Below, piece by piece: positions 22,000 to 34,422 of a stretch of 64,000 nt of DNA. A model generated the notes under the pieces. That model saw only the letters and a list, made by a program, of their open reading frames with translations, did no database searches and was not told the DNA's origin. The position numbers and the translations under genes were made by a program. The first letter of the stretch is position 1; each line of letters begins with the position of its first letter. The DNA comes from Plotosus lineatus (Eukaryota > Chordata > Actinopteri > Siluriformes > Plotosidae), in the NCBI GenBank assembly GCA_024760905.1, contig CM045737.1:11648726-11712725 (forward strand). Reading direction: 5' to 3'.

Positions 22000-22328
22000 C
22001 ATTAATTTTCTGAAGCACTTAATCCTAATTAGGGTTGCTGCGAGGCTGGTTCCTATCTCAGCCAACTCTGGGTACAGCTGTAGGGTCCCTGTACAGCTCA
22101 CCAGGCCATAGCAGGGAAAACAGTCACACAAACATTTATACTCACACTCACACCTAGGGTTGATATGGAAGAGCCAATTGACCTACTGTGCATGTTTTTG
22201 GACTGTTGGAGGAAACCCACGCAAGCACGTGGAGAACATACAAACTCCACACAGAAACGCCCGAGCTGGGACTCAAACCCAGGAACATCTTGTTATGAGA
22301 AGGACGTGCTAACCACTATGTCACCGTG
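22000..22328 (-). mobile_element. SINE-B copy, full length
   Basis: The complement of the L2-like tail (22005-22120) is followed by a short CACACT spacer, the body ('gcatgtttttggactgttgg'), and the tRNA-like head at 22270-22328 whose complement contains the B box and TAGTGGTTAGCACGTCC. Confidence 0.85.
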
Positions 22329-22363
22329 ATTGTTGTTTAGTATTAATCCATGCACTGATGACA

Positions 22364-22433
<70 letters not shown>
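22364..22433. repeat. (CA)n microsatellite
   Basis: About 34 CA units. Confidence 0.95.
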
Positions 22434-22437
<4 letters not shown>

Positions 22438-23191
22438 ATGCATTTGGTACCTCGGGCTTCAGTAGAACTTACTGAACTTAGTCCACCTCTTAATACCACC
22501 ACTATGAGTTGCAATTACAGTAGGCCCTCTTTATTCGCAGGGGTTTAGTTCTGGCCCCTCCCGCGAATGAAGATAATCCGTGAGTTCTGTACCCGGAAGT
22601 AAAACCCAATGTATCATATTACATGCACGAATGATCAACCAGAAGTAAAATACTATGTATCTATTACATGTGATAAAATATGCTTCTTAAACACATTGAA
22701 TAGACAGTCTTACTCATTAATACAGTATTAATCTAGCAAAATATAGTAATGATTAAGAAAAACCTTTTAATTTTGTACTGTGATATTTATTGATGATAAA
22801 ATATAAACATTATAGAGTTTTTGAGCTGCTGTGTTGGTGAATTTCCAAATTCTTGTGCTCATGGCAAGGAGTACTCTCACCATCAGCCAACAGCAGAGCA
22901 GCGAGCGAGAGAGATTTTTCCACCGCTGGGATTTGTAATCCAGGAACGGAAATCACAGCTGAAGTAAGAGACGGTGGTTGAGATTTGTGACGCCCTCCAC
23001 TGAAAGTAGGTGTTTGTTGCAAGTGACACACGGAGCTTGTGAGACGAAATGCGGCTTATCCGGACTTTCGATCTTTCAAGTGAACAAGTGCGTGTTGAAT
23101 ACTTGCTTAATACACATCTGGCTGCAGCCCGTCCCTCACTTCGTGGGATAGATATGCTTTTTCTTTATAAAAACACAATAAGGACTCAAAC

Positions 23192-23248
23192 ACATTCATT
23201 CATTTTCTGAACCGCTTAATCCTAATTAGGGTCGCGGGGAGGCTGGTG
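23192..23248 (-). mobile_element. SINE/L2-type 3' tail fragment
   Basis: 'cattcattcattttctgaac' followed by 'cttaatcctaattagggtcg' is the complement of the SINE-A/SINE-B tail. Nothing of the body remains. Confidence 0.8.
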
Positions 23249-23389
23249 ATTTTGATTTTAATGTAAATGTTTTTGTTGCAAGCAGAATTGTAATTTAATT
23301 GTCTCTGCAGTCGTATAAATCAATGCAACACATTATTGTTTTATATTAACATAAAGGGAAAAGGGGAAAAATATTATATGCAGTGTTAT

Positions 23390-23497
23390 TTGATTTTAAA
23401 TGTCAAAAAAGTATTTGTGGCTCCCAGTGTTTTCTTTAATGTGGAAAACAGGTCCAAATGGCTCTTTGAATGGTAAAGGTTGCCGACCCCTGAACCT
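23390..23497 (-). mobile_element. hAT transposon end fragment
   Basis: Complement begins CAGGGGTCGGCAACCTTTAC and continues with 'gagccatttggacc', the very common terminal sequence of vertebrate hAT elements. The opposite end is not identified. Confidence 0.7.
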
Positions 23498-23931
23498 GAA
23501 GTATCCAGAATACTAAGGCGGGTTCTATTCTGATGATGACCTTGTTTCATACAACATTTACCTTCTTAGCACTTCTGCAGCAAAACTGAAAAACTGAAAA
23601 CCCTTCCTGAATAATATCTAGCAGTTCTACTTTTTCAGGCAACGTATCATTACCGTTTTCTGGCGCTTTGGCGGCTTACCAGAAGCCTGAGAGGGTGCGT
23701 AGCGTTTGGGTGGCATGACGGAGCTTAACTGTAATTAAAAACACACACACTAAAAAGCACATGCACAAAGTGTGCGCGAATGAGGAAAAAGGGGCTTTAC
23801 ATCATCTCAACCAATCAGCAGGAGGGAGAACAGCCATTGGTTGAATTTGAATCACGTGACAGTTGCTCGGCAATCCGCGAATATGCAAAGCCGCGAGTGC
23901 AAAACCGCCAATAATCAAGGGCCTACAGTAA

Positions 23932-25350
<1,419 letters not shown>

Positions 25351-28300
25351 ATAAGATAAGATAAGATAAGATAAGATACAGCTTTATTAATCTCACAATG
25401 GAGAAATTCACTGTTACAGGCTCTTGAGGTACTATCAGTAGGGGGTGCAAAAATAGGTACAAGTACGAACATACACACATACATATATATTATATAAGTA
25501 AATAAATAAATAGATACATAAATAGTATAAATTACTAAACAATAAACAATAAAAGAAAAGAAAAGAATGGAGCAACTTTATAGATTGGCCTATATTAAAG
25601 TGTAATGTATCTGAGTGCAGAGTAGATGGGTTGATATGGTTCACAGTCAGTGGGGTAGATGTGGCTGATTAAAGTACACGGGGGTTTTTATTGCACATAA
25701 CCGGTATTTTCACAGACAGTTACAAAGTGGCGTTGTACAGTCTGATAGCGGTGGGAATGAACGACCTGCGGTAGCGCTCCTTCCTGCACTGAGGATGTCT
25801 CAGTCGTCCACTGAAGGAGCTACTCAGCTTCTCTGCAGTCTGGTGAAGTGGGTGAGAGCTGTTGTTCATGATGGATGTGAGCTTTGCTACCATCCTCCTC
25901 TCACTCACCTCCTCCACAGAGTCCAGTGGGCAGCCGAGGACAGAGCTGGCCCTCCTGACCAGCTTGTTCAGTCTCTTTCTGTCCCGCTCTGTGCTGCCCG
26001 GGGCCCAGCAGATGGCAGCGTAGAGGATTGCAGAGGCTACCACAGAGTCATAAAATGTCCTGAGCAGAGGTCTGCATATGCCGAAGGACCTGAGTCTCCT
26101 CAGAAGGTGGAGGCGACTCTGGCCCTTCTTGTACAGGGCGTTGGTGTTGTGGGACCAGTCCAGTTTATTGTTAAGGTGAACACCCAGGTACTTGAAACTG
26201 TCCACTGTCTCAATGTCCTGTCCCTGGATGTTCACTAGTAAATGTGTGTGTGTGTGTTTGAGTGCTTCTCCTGAAGTCGACCACCATCTCCTTCGTCTTC
26301 CTAGTGTTCAAGCACAGGTGGTTGCGCTCACACCAGTCCACGAAGTCGACGATGAACGACCGGTACTCCAGCTCGTTTCCCTTTGACACACGGCCCACGA
26401 TGGCGGAGTCGTCCGAGAACTTCTGGAGGTGGCAGCTGTTTGTGTTATATATGAAGTCCGAGGTATAGATGTTAAAAGGAAGGGTGAGAGGGCGGTGCCC
26501 TGCGGTGCCCCGTGCTACAGACTACCACCTTTGACTTACAGCCAGCGCGGCAGCACGCACTGTGGACGGTTAGTAAGGTAGTCAATAATCCAGGCAGCAA
26601 GATGCCCGTCCACTCCCACGTCCTCCAGCTTCCCCCGCAGGCGCTGGCCTGATGGTGTTGAAGGCGCTGGAGAAGTCAAAGAACATGACCCTCACAGCGC
26701 TGCCGGCGATCTCCAGGTGGGTGAGTGCCCGCTGCAGAAGGTAGATGACGGCGTCTTCTACTCCGATGTTGGGCCTGTAGGCAAACTGCAGCGGGTCTAG
26801 GGTGGGGCTCACCATAGAGCGGAGGTGTTCAAGGAGGAGCCTTTCCATGATCTTAATGAGGTGGGAGGTCAGGCGACAGGTCTGTAGTGGGCTGGTTCCT
26901 TCGCTTGTGCTGTTTTGGGAACCGGAACCACACAGGAGGTCTTCCAGAGGACTGGAACCTTCTCCAGGCTGAGGCTCAGGTTGTACAGGTAGCATAGTAC
27001 CACACAGAGCTGGTCTGCGCAGGTCCTCAGCAGCCTGGGACTGATGCCATCAGGTCCTTCAGATTTCCTCTGATTTAGTCGCCTCAGCTGTCTCCTCACC
27101 TGGTCTGATGTGAGGGAGAGGGGGCTGGGGTGGGCTGCAGAGGAGGGGGATGTGTCTGTCGGGCTGTAGCAGTCAAGTGAAGTTGGCCTGGGGAGGGAGG
27201 TGTCAGCTGGTCTGGAGACGTGTGAAGAGGGGAGGGGAACGGGGAGGGGTGCAGAGGGGGAGGGGGGAGAATCAAACCTGTTGAAGTAGCAGTTTAGTTC
27301 ATCCGCCCAGCGCTGGTCACCATCAGCTGTCCCTCTGACACTCTGCCCAAATCCAGACATGGTCTTTAGTCCTCTCCAGACGTCCCGCACGTTGTTTTGA
27401 GCCAGCTTCTCCTCCATCTTCTTCCCATAGTCCTTCTTTGCCCTCCTGATCCTCCACTGGAGCTCACGCTGGACCTTCTTCTGCTCCTCTCTGTCCCCCG
27501 AGATGAAAGCCCTCTTTTTCTGGTTCAGGAGGACTTTGAGCTCAGGGGTGACCCATGGGTGGTTGTTGGAGAAGCACCGTACCCTCCGTGTTGGCACGAT
27601 GCTGTCCACGCAGAAGTTCATGTAGTCGGTGATACAGTGTGTGAGGCCGTCGATGTCATCACCAAAGGAGTTACAGAGCATGCTCCAGTCTGTGGTCTGG
27701 AAACAGTCCCTAAGCCTCTCGTTGGTCTCCTCGGTCCACACTTTCACAGACCTCTTCTGTGCAGGTTCCTTTCGCACCCTGGGTGTGTATTGGGGGAGCA
27801 GGTAGACCAGGTTGTGGTCTGAGCGTCCCAGTGGGGAGGGGAGGAGCTGTAGCGTCCTTCACATTTGCATACAGTAAGTCCAGTGTTTTATTGTCTCTTG
27901 TGGCGCACTTCACGTATTGCGTGAACGTCGGAAGAGAGGCGGAGAGAGGGCGTGGTTAAAGTCCCGCTGATCAGAATCATGGCGCTGGGGTGACGAGTCT
28001 GTGTCTGATTAACGGCGCTGTGTAGACGCTCACACGCGGCCGCCGCATCAGCCGAGGGCGGAATGTACACGCAAAACACAATCACGTGTGAAAACTCCTC
28101 GGTAGATAATATGGCGCGCGCTTAACGCGAGCAGCTCCACGTCCGCGTGCACAGCTGCTCCTTCACGTGCACGTTTGCCGGGTGGCACCATCGTTCATTC
28201 ACATAGACCGCCACACCCCTCCTTTCTTCTTACCGCTCTCCGTTACACTCCGATCTGCACGCGCAGTGTAAATCCGTTAAGAGAAACCACAGAGTCCGGT

Positions 28301-28808
28301 GTGAGTTCATTCAGCCACGTCTCCGAGAAACACATGAGGCTGCAGTCCCGGTACTGCCTCTGCTGCCGGGTCAGCGCCGCCAGCTCCTCAGTCTTGTTGG
28401 CGATCGCGCGGACATTTCTCATGATGACAGAGGGAACACATGTCCTCCGCGTCTTTCGTCCCCCTCTGCAGCCTCTCCTTTTCCTCCGTATTTCCAAAGG
28501 AACAACGGGCTTTTCCGCGTGAAGGAGGGCGGGGGCGCAGGCCGAGGAGGGTCTCACGTGTGTAAGACCTGCGTTGCTCAGAGCCGACGGTGAATGAGTT
28601 TCCTGACGCCGCTCCAAAAAGTGAGCATAAAAGTGCACAGAAGAACAAAAGCATCATGAAAGTATGTTTTCCAGATGCAGGATTGAAGAAAGAAAATTTG
28701 AAAAAAGATAAAGAAACACGCCTATATACAATAGAAAAGAGAAAAAAAAGAAAAATAAACTGAAGAGCTCCTGTAACTGGCTGCAGGTCACCCGGCGCCA
28801 TCTTTGAA
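25351..28808 (-). mobile_element. Rex1/L2-type LINE, near full length, decayed
   Basis: A minus-strand non-LTR retrotransposon of about 3.45 kb. The 5' end near 28808 starts close to 'caaagatggcgccgggtgac'. The 3' UTR (25700-25380) ends in 'gagattaataaagctgtatc', then (TTATC)n at 25351-25378. The frame encodes an AP-like endonuclease followed by an RT of the CR1/L2/Rex1 group (MFFDFSSAFNTI; KFSDDSAIV). Frameshifts and nonsense changes break it into at least six segments, so it is non-functional. The 5' 700 bp are GC- and CpG-rich, unlike the surroundings, consistent with a LINE promoter. Confidence 0.88.
25720..28640 (-). pseudogene. Rex1/L2-type endonuclease-reverse transcriptase pseudogene
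   Basis: Reading leftward: 28638-28243 contains a basic leader (RRKRRGCRGGRKTRR) and the endonuclease start IMRNVRAIANKTEELAAL with CFSETWL. 28085-27888 holds FCVYIPPSADAAAACERLHS and 'ILISGTLT'. 27913-27710 has KTLDLLYANVKDA. 27777-26869 covers the linker (VPTRRVRCFSNNHPWVTPEL) and KSEGPDGISPRLL. 26995-26582 contains LDPLQFAYRPNIGVEDAVIY and RVMFFDFSSAFNTI. 26470-26210 has the catalytic FSDDSAIV. 26235-25720 holds FKYLGVHLNNKLDW and the C-terminus RRSFIPTAIRLYNATL. Each step changes frame. A small (TG)n expansion at 26242-26258 interrupts one segment. Confidence 0.85.
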
Positions 28809-29280
28809 AAAAAAAAAAATGCATGTATTAAATATAGAGAAAAAAGTAAAAAGTAAACAACAAAAACTTGGAATGCAAACGATTGGCAATAAATTAAATA
28901 TTAAATCATTGCACAGCTTATAAAAAAGTAAAAGATAGGAGGCACCAGTGCCCGCAAATACATTATGTATAATTCAGAGAGGGGTGAATGACAATTACTG
29001 TATTAGCCAAATATTATGTGGATGTCACTGAATAACTCCTGAGATGGAAGGGTAAGGGGATTGATTAACTGAGCCCATGCCAGAGGTGAATAATTGTTTT
29101 AGTATATATTAGATGGGAATTTATAAAGCCATGTTAGATTAATTCTAGTACCTCAATCTCTGATGTTAATGATCAACACCCAAGGTCAGACATTCTGAAC
29201 TTGTGACTGTGATCATTCCGCAAAATTTTAAACGGAATTTTTTCCCAAATTTTAACTGAGGTATTTGTGAATCTGGAAGA
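28809..29280. other. No recognised feature
   Basis: AT-rich. The poly-A run at 28807-28819 borders the LINE 5' end. Confidence 0.4.
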
Positions 29281-29400
29281 GTAAATAAAATCAGGAGTGA
29301 ATTAAATCATAAAGCTGCCTAATCAGAGTCAATGTGTGCAAATAATGTGTGAACGAATGTTCAACAGATGCCCAAAAGGGGAGCCATATCATTCTATGAA
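29281..29400 (+). repeat. Dispersed block duplicated at 19672-20030 (empty site)
   Basis: Contains 'aaataaaatcaggagtgaat', CAGAGTCAATGTGTGC and 'ggggagccatatcattcta'. Unlike the other copy it has no SINE between CAGAGTC and AATGTG. Its right side continues into a SINE-A copy at the same relative position as in the other locus. Confidence 0.8.
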
Positions 29401-29645
29401 CTCATTCATTTATTTTCTGTAATCGTTTAATACTGATTAGCGTTGCGGAGAGGCTGGCGCCCATCCTAGCCGACTCCAGGTGAGGGCATAGTACACCCTG
29501 GACAGCTTGCCAGGCCATTACAGGGCAGAAACACGCTATGCAGCTACTCTTGACGAAAGTCAGCAATGGTTCTTTTACATGCCTCTCACCATAGACAGTG
29601 AGAGACATGGCCCGCCTTTGATAACCCAGTTAGCTGCACTGGGGG
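29400..29645 (-). mobile_element. SINE-A copy, head missing
   Basis: (ATTC)n-type tail, the complement of the L2-like tail, and a body with the characteristic 'acatgcctctcaccatagac'. It ends at 'gttagctgcactggggg', where a (TA)n array begins. Confidence 0.88.
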
Positions 29646-30026
<381 letters not shown>

Positions 30027-30032
30027 GTGTGT

Positions 30033-30050
30033 ATATATATATATATATAC
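30033..30050. repeat. Short (TA)n
   Basis: Borders the right end of H element copy 1. Confidence 0.8.
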
Positions 30051-30056
30051 ATATGT

Positions 30057-30152
30057 GGTGAAGGCGGTAGAAGATGCAGAGGATAGGGAGAGATGGAGGC
30101 AGATCATTTGCTGTGGCGACCCCTGAAGGGAACAGCTGAAAGAAAAAGAAAA

Positions 30153-30155
<3 letters not shown>
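30057..30155 (+). mobile_element. RTE LINE 3'-end fragment
   Basis: GGAGGCAGATCATTTGCTGT, 'ggcgacccctgaagggaac', then 'agctgaaagaaaaagaaaaag'. It matches the last codons and 3' UTR of the 13.5-kb LINE, and the tail passes into (TA)n. Confidence 0.88.

Positions 30156-30221
<66 letters not shown>
30155..30221. repeat. (TA)n microsatellite
   Basis: About 33 units, directly after the RTE tail. Confidence 0.95.
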
Positions 30222-30224
<3 letters not shown>

Positions 30225-30334
30225 CTGAAGTCCAGTCAAAGGCTGTATATCCTATTTGACAAGAATGGCTTGAAAAGAATATAACATAAACCGCCACTTA
30301 CTCCACTGAGCGTGCTAATCATGCCAGCAGATGC

Positions 30335-30380
30335 CTCGCTACCCTAATTAGGATTACACAGGTCAGAAAATGAATGAATG
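30335..30380 (+). mobile_element. SINE-A/L2-type tail fragment
   Basis: 'taccctaattaggattacac' and 'agaaaatgaatgaatg'. Only the last 45 bp of the family remain. Confidence 0.75.
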
Positions 30381-30976
30381 TAAGGAACTTAAAAAAAAAA
30401 ATCCATTCAAGAAAAGAATAATATACAGTGAGCTGTTGTGAATGTATTTTGTTGATTTTACTAATGACTTGCTCAGTAAACAGTGGGCTGGTATATTCAG
30501 CAAAGGTCTGTTAAATCGAAACAGACCACCAAAACCCACTCAGAATCGTGAGTCATGCAGTCGCCCATTTTAATACCCCTCTAGGATCAACGTTTATCAC
30601 ACAAATAAATATTACTCACTCATAATAGTTTGGCTCAGTTTGGTACTGTTTTATTACATAAAATTACATAAGAATAATGACAATAATGAACAAGACCCAC
30701 TTAATCAATTCAGGTTCACACAATGAAAATACAGGGATCCCTCACTTTCTGCGGTTAATTGGGACCGAGATCCCCACGTAACCACTGAATTCCGCGAAGT
30801 AGGATCACCCCCCCCCCGACTGACATATACATACATGTATATGTATATATAATATCAATAAATATATACTTTTCCGAGTAGATCCTTCTGTAAGAGAGTG
30901 CTCAATACTTTTTCGTAGAGCAAATATAAGTAAAAATAAAAGGACAGGACAAAGACTTTCTATTGAAACTTCATTT

Positions 30977-31031
30977 ATCACTACAGCTCTGTTTTGAGGG
31001 GTGGTGAAACCATCCTCTCTCTTCAGGTGAT
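30977..31031 (-). ncRNA. Hammerhead ribozyme, left arm, core-disabled
   Basis: Same architecture as 29927-29981 on the opposite strand. The G of the GAA box (expected at 30995) is A, a change at an invariant position expected to abolish cleavage. Confidence 0.7.
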
Positions 31032-31087
31032 TACAGAAGAATTCTTCTGTAATCTGTAATTCTGTAATTCTGTAAGAATTCTCTGTA

Positions 31088-31142
31088 ATCACCTGAAGAG
31101 AGAGGATGGTTTCACCACTCCTCAAAACAAATCTGTAGTGAT
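31088..31142 (+). ncRNA. Hammerhead ribozyme, right arm, core-disabled
   Basis: Stem I and CTGAAGA (31093-31099) are intact. The GAA box begins with A at 31124 instead of G, and stems II and III have extra changes. Cleavage is not expected. Confidence 0.7.
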
Positions 31143-31277
31143 AAATGAAGTTTCAATAGTAAGTCTTTGTCTTGTTCTTTTATTCGTACTAATATCAATA
31201 AATACATATTCAATGCTATAAATGCTTATAATAACAATTAAACATTTAAAAATAATGCATAAGATGTAAATAAACAT

Positions 31278-31278
<1 letters not shown>

Positions 31279-31356
<78 letters not shown>
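31279..31356. repeat. (CA)n microsatellite
   Basis: About 38 units inside the R element, at the position where other R copies carry a short ACACACA. Confidence 0.95.
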
Positions 31357-31358
<2 letters not shown>

Positions 31359-31426
31359 TGCGTGTGCACGCACTCAGATGTACAACTCACAAAAATGTAA
31401 CTAGTTTTGATGGGAGGTTCTGGGTT

Positions 31427-31459
<33 letters not shown>

Positions 31460-31619
31460 ATAATTGGCCTTATGTTTGTGGTATTTACCTTAACTTTTTC
31501 CACTATTCTTCCTTAATTTTCTTATTTTTTAATCAATGAATATTAAAAAAAAAACAAAACAAAACAAGATGCACTAAAGCTGCTTGAATTGAAACGTGAA
31601 GTAGTGAGGGATCCCTGTA

Positions 31620-32618
31620 TAGTCCAATTCATATAAGTTATAGTTTAAAGTGTTTTTTTTTTTTTTTTTTTTTAGTCTATCATTTGTTGTAATGTTATTG
31701 TTCAGGGGAATGGCCAGAACTGTCATGCCATGATAGTGACCTTGTGCAACCTCAGATACACAACACCGCAGTGCTCACAATCTCAATCTGTATGTGCAGT
31801 GTTCCGAAATATGGTTCAAAGATTTTTTTTTTATTATTTTTTTAATCTTCTCTGTCCGTGTTGAGGGCTAGCAGAACTGAAAGCCATGTGCCACACTCAT
31901 CTACAGTTCACTGCCATCAAGAGCGGATTTAGAAATAACTAGGCCTTGGTTTGATATCATCTGTCTGGCCTTTCCCTTTAGTTCACTTTGAGTGTCCTGT
32001 CAAATTGGTAGAAAAGTGAGAAATATTGTACCATTATGTTACTGCAACATTGCTCACAGGTCTGTGCTCTCCATTAATGTAAGTTTTAAAGGACGCAGTT
32101 CTGTTCAGGGTGAAAAAGAAAATTGGAAATTATAAAATGATAGCATTGGTCTCGGAATAATATGATTTGCCGTGAGCTCACAGGGCACAACTATACTTAT
32201 TGTAGCAGAGCTCTCGTCTGTCTGTGTGATCAGAGAATCATTCTTACAAAATCATCAGCTCGGTTTTGAATAGCTTACACATCTGTTCCTCTGGTTTCCG
32301 TTGGCAGGAGCTTGAAGCATGCTGACACCTGAAACTGAAAAGAAGACACTTTTTTGTTAACATTAAATTACAGCATCACATCTATAAAGTTATTGGCAGT
32401 TTTATTTGAAATTGTCAGATCTAAGTATCCATGACACTCTCACAGGTTTGGGAACAAATGGTGTAAAAATTGTGCATAAATCATCAGTTGAAATTGCCAT
32501 CTGATGATTGTCCTGTTAACTATGTTATCCTTGGCAGGAAGTGTCAAGAGTAAAGGTCGAGTTTGTGAGACTGCACTGTATCATTGTGCGGGCTGGAATC
32601 AGAAAATGCATTTGGTCT
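31620..32618. other. No recognised feature
   Basis: Unclassified sequence with poly-T runs at 31652-31673 and 31826-31850. No coding signal that I can identify. Confidence 0.4.
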
Positions 32619-32766
32619 GCATTTTATTTAAATTTACAGCATTTGACAGACGTCTCACCAGTTGTGGGTGAAGGGCCTTGCTCATGGGCCCAACAGTGTT
32701 GATAGTGGTGTGTGAACCGCTGACCTTCGGATCAGTAACACATCGCATTATCCAGGAAGCCACTAC
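32619..32766 (-). mobile_element. SINE-D: tRNA-derived SINE fragment
   Basis: Minus-strand head 'actgatccgaaggtcagcgg' with a B-box-like GCGGTTCACACACC, then GGGCCCATGAGCAAGGCCCT and 'cagacgtctgtcaaatgctg' in complement. This matches the layout of a common fish SINE with a 'gggccttgctcaggggccc' body. Only one copy is seen. Confidence 0.6.
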
Positions 32767-33318
32767 TGCTATTTCTCTCTTTTTTTTCAGGGGGAATTCA
32801 TCTTTAGTTATACAGAGGTTCCAGTGGAGTTAATAAATACTTCAGTGTAGCATAGTGCAATGTGGTACATTGGTCTTCTAGAAATTTTGTCGATAATCTG
32901 CAGACCATTTAATCACTAGTAAATGCATGCTGAGTGTCAAACATCTAGAATATTTCTTTCTGTGTATTAATAGTCTGGGAGCATACAGGACTTGGATGCA
33001 ACCTTTGTCTTGATTTCAACCAACCACTTCAGCCATGATCATCAAAGAGCTTATACAAAGCATGTTAGCCTTGGAAATTACTGTCAACACACCTCAGAAA
33101 AGAGGTGCAGAAAAAAATCAAATTGAAAATGGTAGGCTATCATCCAGTGGATAAAATGGGAAGCCACAAAAATATGAGCAGGACCTTGACTTCCCTTCAG
33201 ACTACAGGTGAGGGGAAAAAAAAACAAAACAAAACAAAAAAAAACAGCATGAAACCAAGCAGTTTCTGCAGTGCTGCTTCTATTCAGATGGACATGAAAG
33301 GGGGGTCAAGCCACTTTG
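32767..33318. other. No recognised feature
   Basis: Mixed sequence with an A-rich stretch at 33215-33246. Confidence 0.4.
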
Positions 33319-33492
33319 GGGTGATTTGAAACAGCCGATTAGAAGACAGTGAATGTTTGTGGCCTGTGGGAGGAAACTTGAGTACCCAGCAGAAACCCAT
33401 GCAAGCACTTGGACGACTGCGCAGAAACGTCCGAGCTATGAATTGAACCATTGCTGAGGCGGGTGTGCTAACCACTATGCCACTGTAACACC
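33319..33492 (-). mobile_element. SINE-B fragment
   Basis: Body complement ('gtggcctgtgggaggaaactt') and head complement ending 'gtgctaaccactatgccac'. The L2-like tail is missing. Confidence 0.75.
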
Positions 33493-33544
33493 CTGTGTGT
33501 GTCTCTGTAGAGCCTGCTGGAAGAGGACCAGGGAGGGGTTCGTC

Positions 33545-33695
33545 AGCCATGAGTGAAGTCTAATGAAAATACCACAAAAACAAAGCCAAAAACAAACAAC
33601 CCCCACCTCCCCTAAACCGACAAAAAAACAACCCAAAATCTCTCATCAAAACTAGTTACATTGTTGCATCTGTGTGTGTATGTCGTCTTCTTCTC
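33545..33695 (-). mobile_element. R element, first third of a copy split twice
   Basis: Complement of the R 3' half: 'aaaataccacaaaaacaaagcc', CCCAAAATCTCTCATCAAAA and 'ctagttacattgttgcatctg'. The same copy continues at 34333-34422 and 38537-38578. Confidence 0.65.
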
Positions 33696-33866
33696 ATCCA
33701 ATACCATCTATATGTGTGTGTACAGACGCTCCCCAGCTTATGAATGCGTTAGGTCCGGGTGGCCGTTCATTACATGAATTTGTTTGTAAGTCGTTAAAGG
33801 GCATTCTTTAGAGGGGAAAGTATGTTTAAACCTTCTATAAGTAACCTGTATGAGTTTGTACTGTAT

Positions 33867-33919
<53 letters not shown>

Positions 33920-34332
33920 ATAATCATCTGTACATTATCAATACCATTATGTTCCGTGTTTAAACTCCTGATTCCTCTCAAGCACAACACAGCAGATCTG
34001 ATCAGATTTACAGAGAGTTTCACTCTTATCCAGTTCATTATAATACTGGAGTCAATTTGTTTCTTCTTTCAAAGTTTTGGAACGAGTTCAGAAATGTATC
34101 GTTCTGCTTCTTTTCCAAACTCATATGGTGTAAAACACATTTCAGCCACTACCCTATGCCAGAGCCTAGTATTAAGTGTACCTCAGGATAATGTTTAATC
34201 ATATTTCATACTTATATTTATGATATATCTTTCTGTAGATTTTCCATTTCTATTTCTACTTGTTCTTCAATTTCATTTCACTTTCACTCTCGATCTCAGA
34301 CAGCCCTGTTTGTATCTCAGAGATGGGGTGCA
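33696..34332. other. Insertion within the R element; TIR-like start and (CT)n
   Basis: Starts near 'acagacgctccccagcttat' and 'tttgtaagtcgttaaagg', resembling the end of a DNA transposon. (CT)n lies at 33871-33917. The other end and family are not identified. Confidence 0.4.
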
Positions 34333-34422
34333 TCTGTATTTACATTTTATTTACATCTTATGTTACTTTTAATTGTTATTATAAGCATTTAATATGTATT
34401 TATTGATATTATACACACATAT
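34333..34422 (-). mobile_element. R element, middle part of the split copy
   Basis: TATTTACATTTTATTTACAT and 'attataagcatttaatatg' correspond to the complement of the R interior seen at 31200-31275. Confidence 0.7.

Larger units (their letters stand above)
22516..23930. mobile_element. TIR-bounded DNA element, about 1.4 kb, with nested pieces
   Basis: The left end TACAGTAGGCCCTCTTTATT and the right end, whose complement starts TACTGTAGGCCCTTGATTAT, are TIRs. The phrases 'attcgcagggg' and 'ccgcgaatatgc' near the ends are also inverted counterparts. It carries a nested L2/SINE tail piece (23192-23248) and a hAT end (23390-23497). No transposase is recognisable; family not determined. Confidence 0.6.
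30865..31189. mobile_element. H element copy 2, complete, 15-bp target duplication
   Basis: A 325-bp insertion flanked by identical 15-mers TAATATCAATAAATA at 30850-30864 and 31190-31204. It has the family left segment ('gagtagatccttctgtaaga') and two roughly 105-bp inverted arms around a palindromic centre (31030-31088, with 'aagaattcttctgtaatc' and repeated 'tctgtaat'). Both arms carry hammerhead-like sequence with the same core defect. This copy defines the ends of the family. Confidence 0.82.
30730..31619 (+). mobile_element. R element with perfect 17-bp TIRs, interrupted by an H element
   Basis: The left TIR TACAGGGATCCCTCACT (30730-30746) is the exact reverse complement of 31603-31619, and a TA duplication at the outer edges is compatible with the flanks. 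The remaining sequence is about 550 bp once the nested H element (30865-31189) and its duplicated target are removed. The interior has a (CA)n array and poly-T. It encodes no protein, so it is a MITE-type non-autonomous element. TA targets are used by Tc1/mariner-like elements, but the superfamily is unproven. Confidence 0.82.

Noticed and set aside
25795..26238. 147-codon plus-strand frame
   Set aside because: It is the antisense shadow of the LINE RT C-terminus (FKYLGVHLNNKLDW and following).
27397..27822. Plus-strand 141-codon frame
   Set aside because: It is antisense to the linker region of the Rex1/L2-type LINE and shows no domain of its own.
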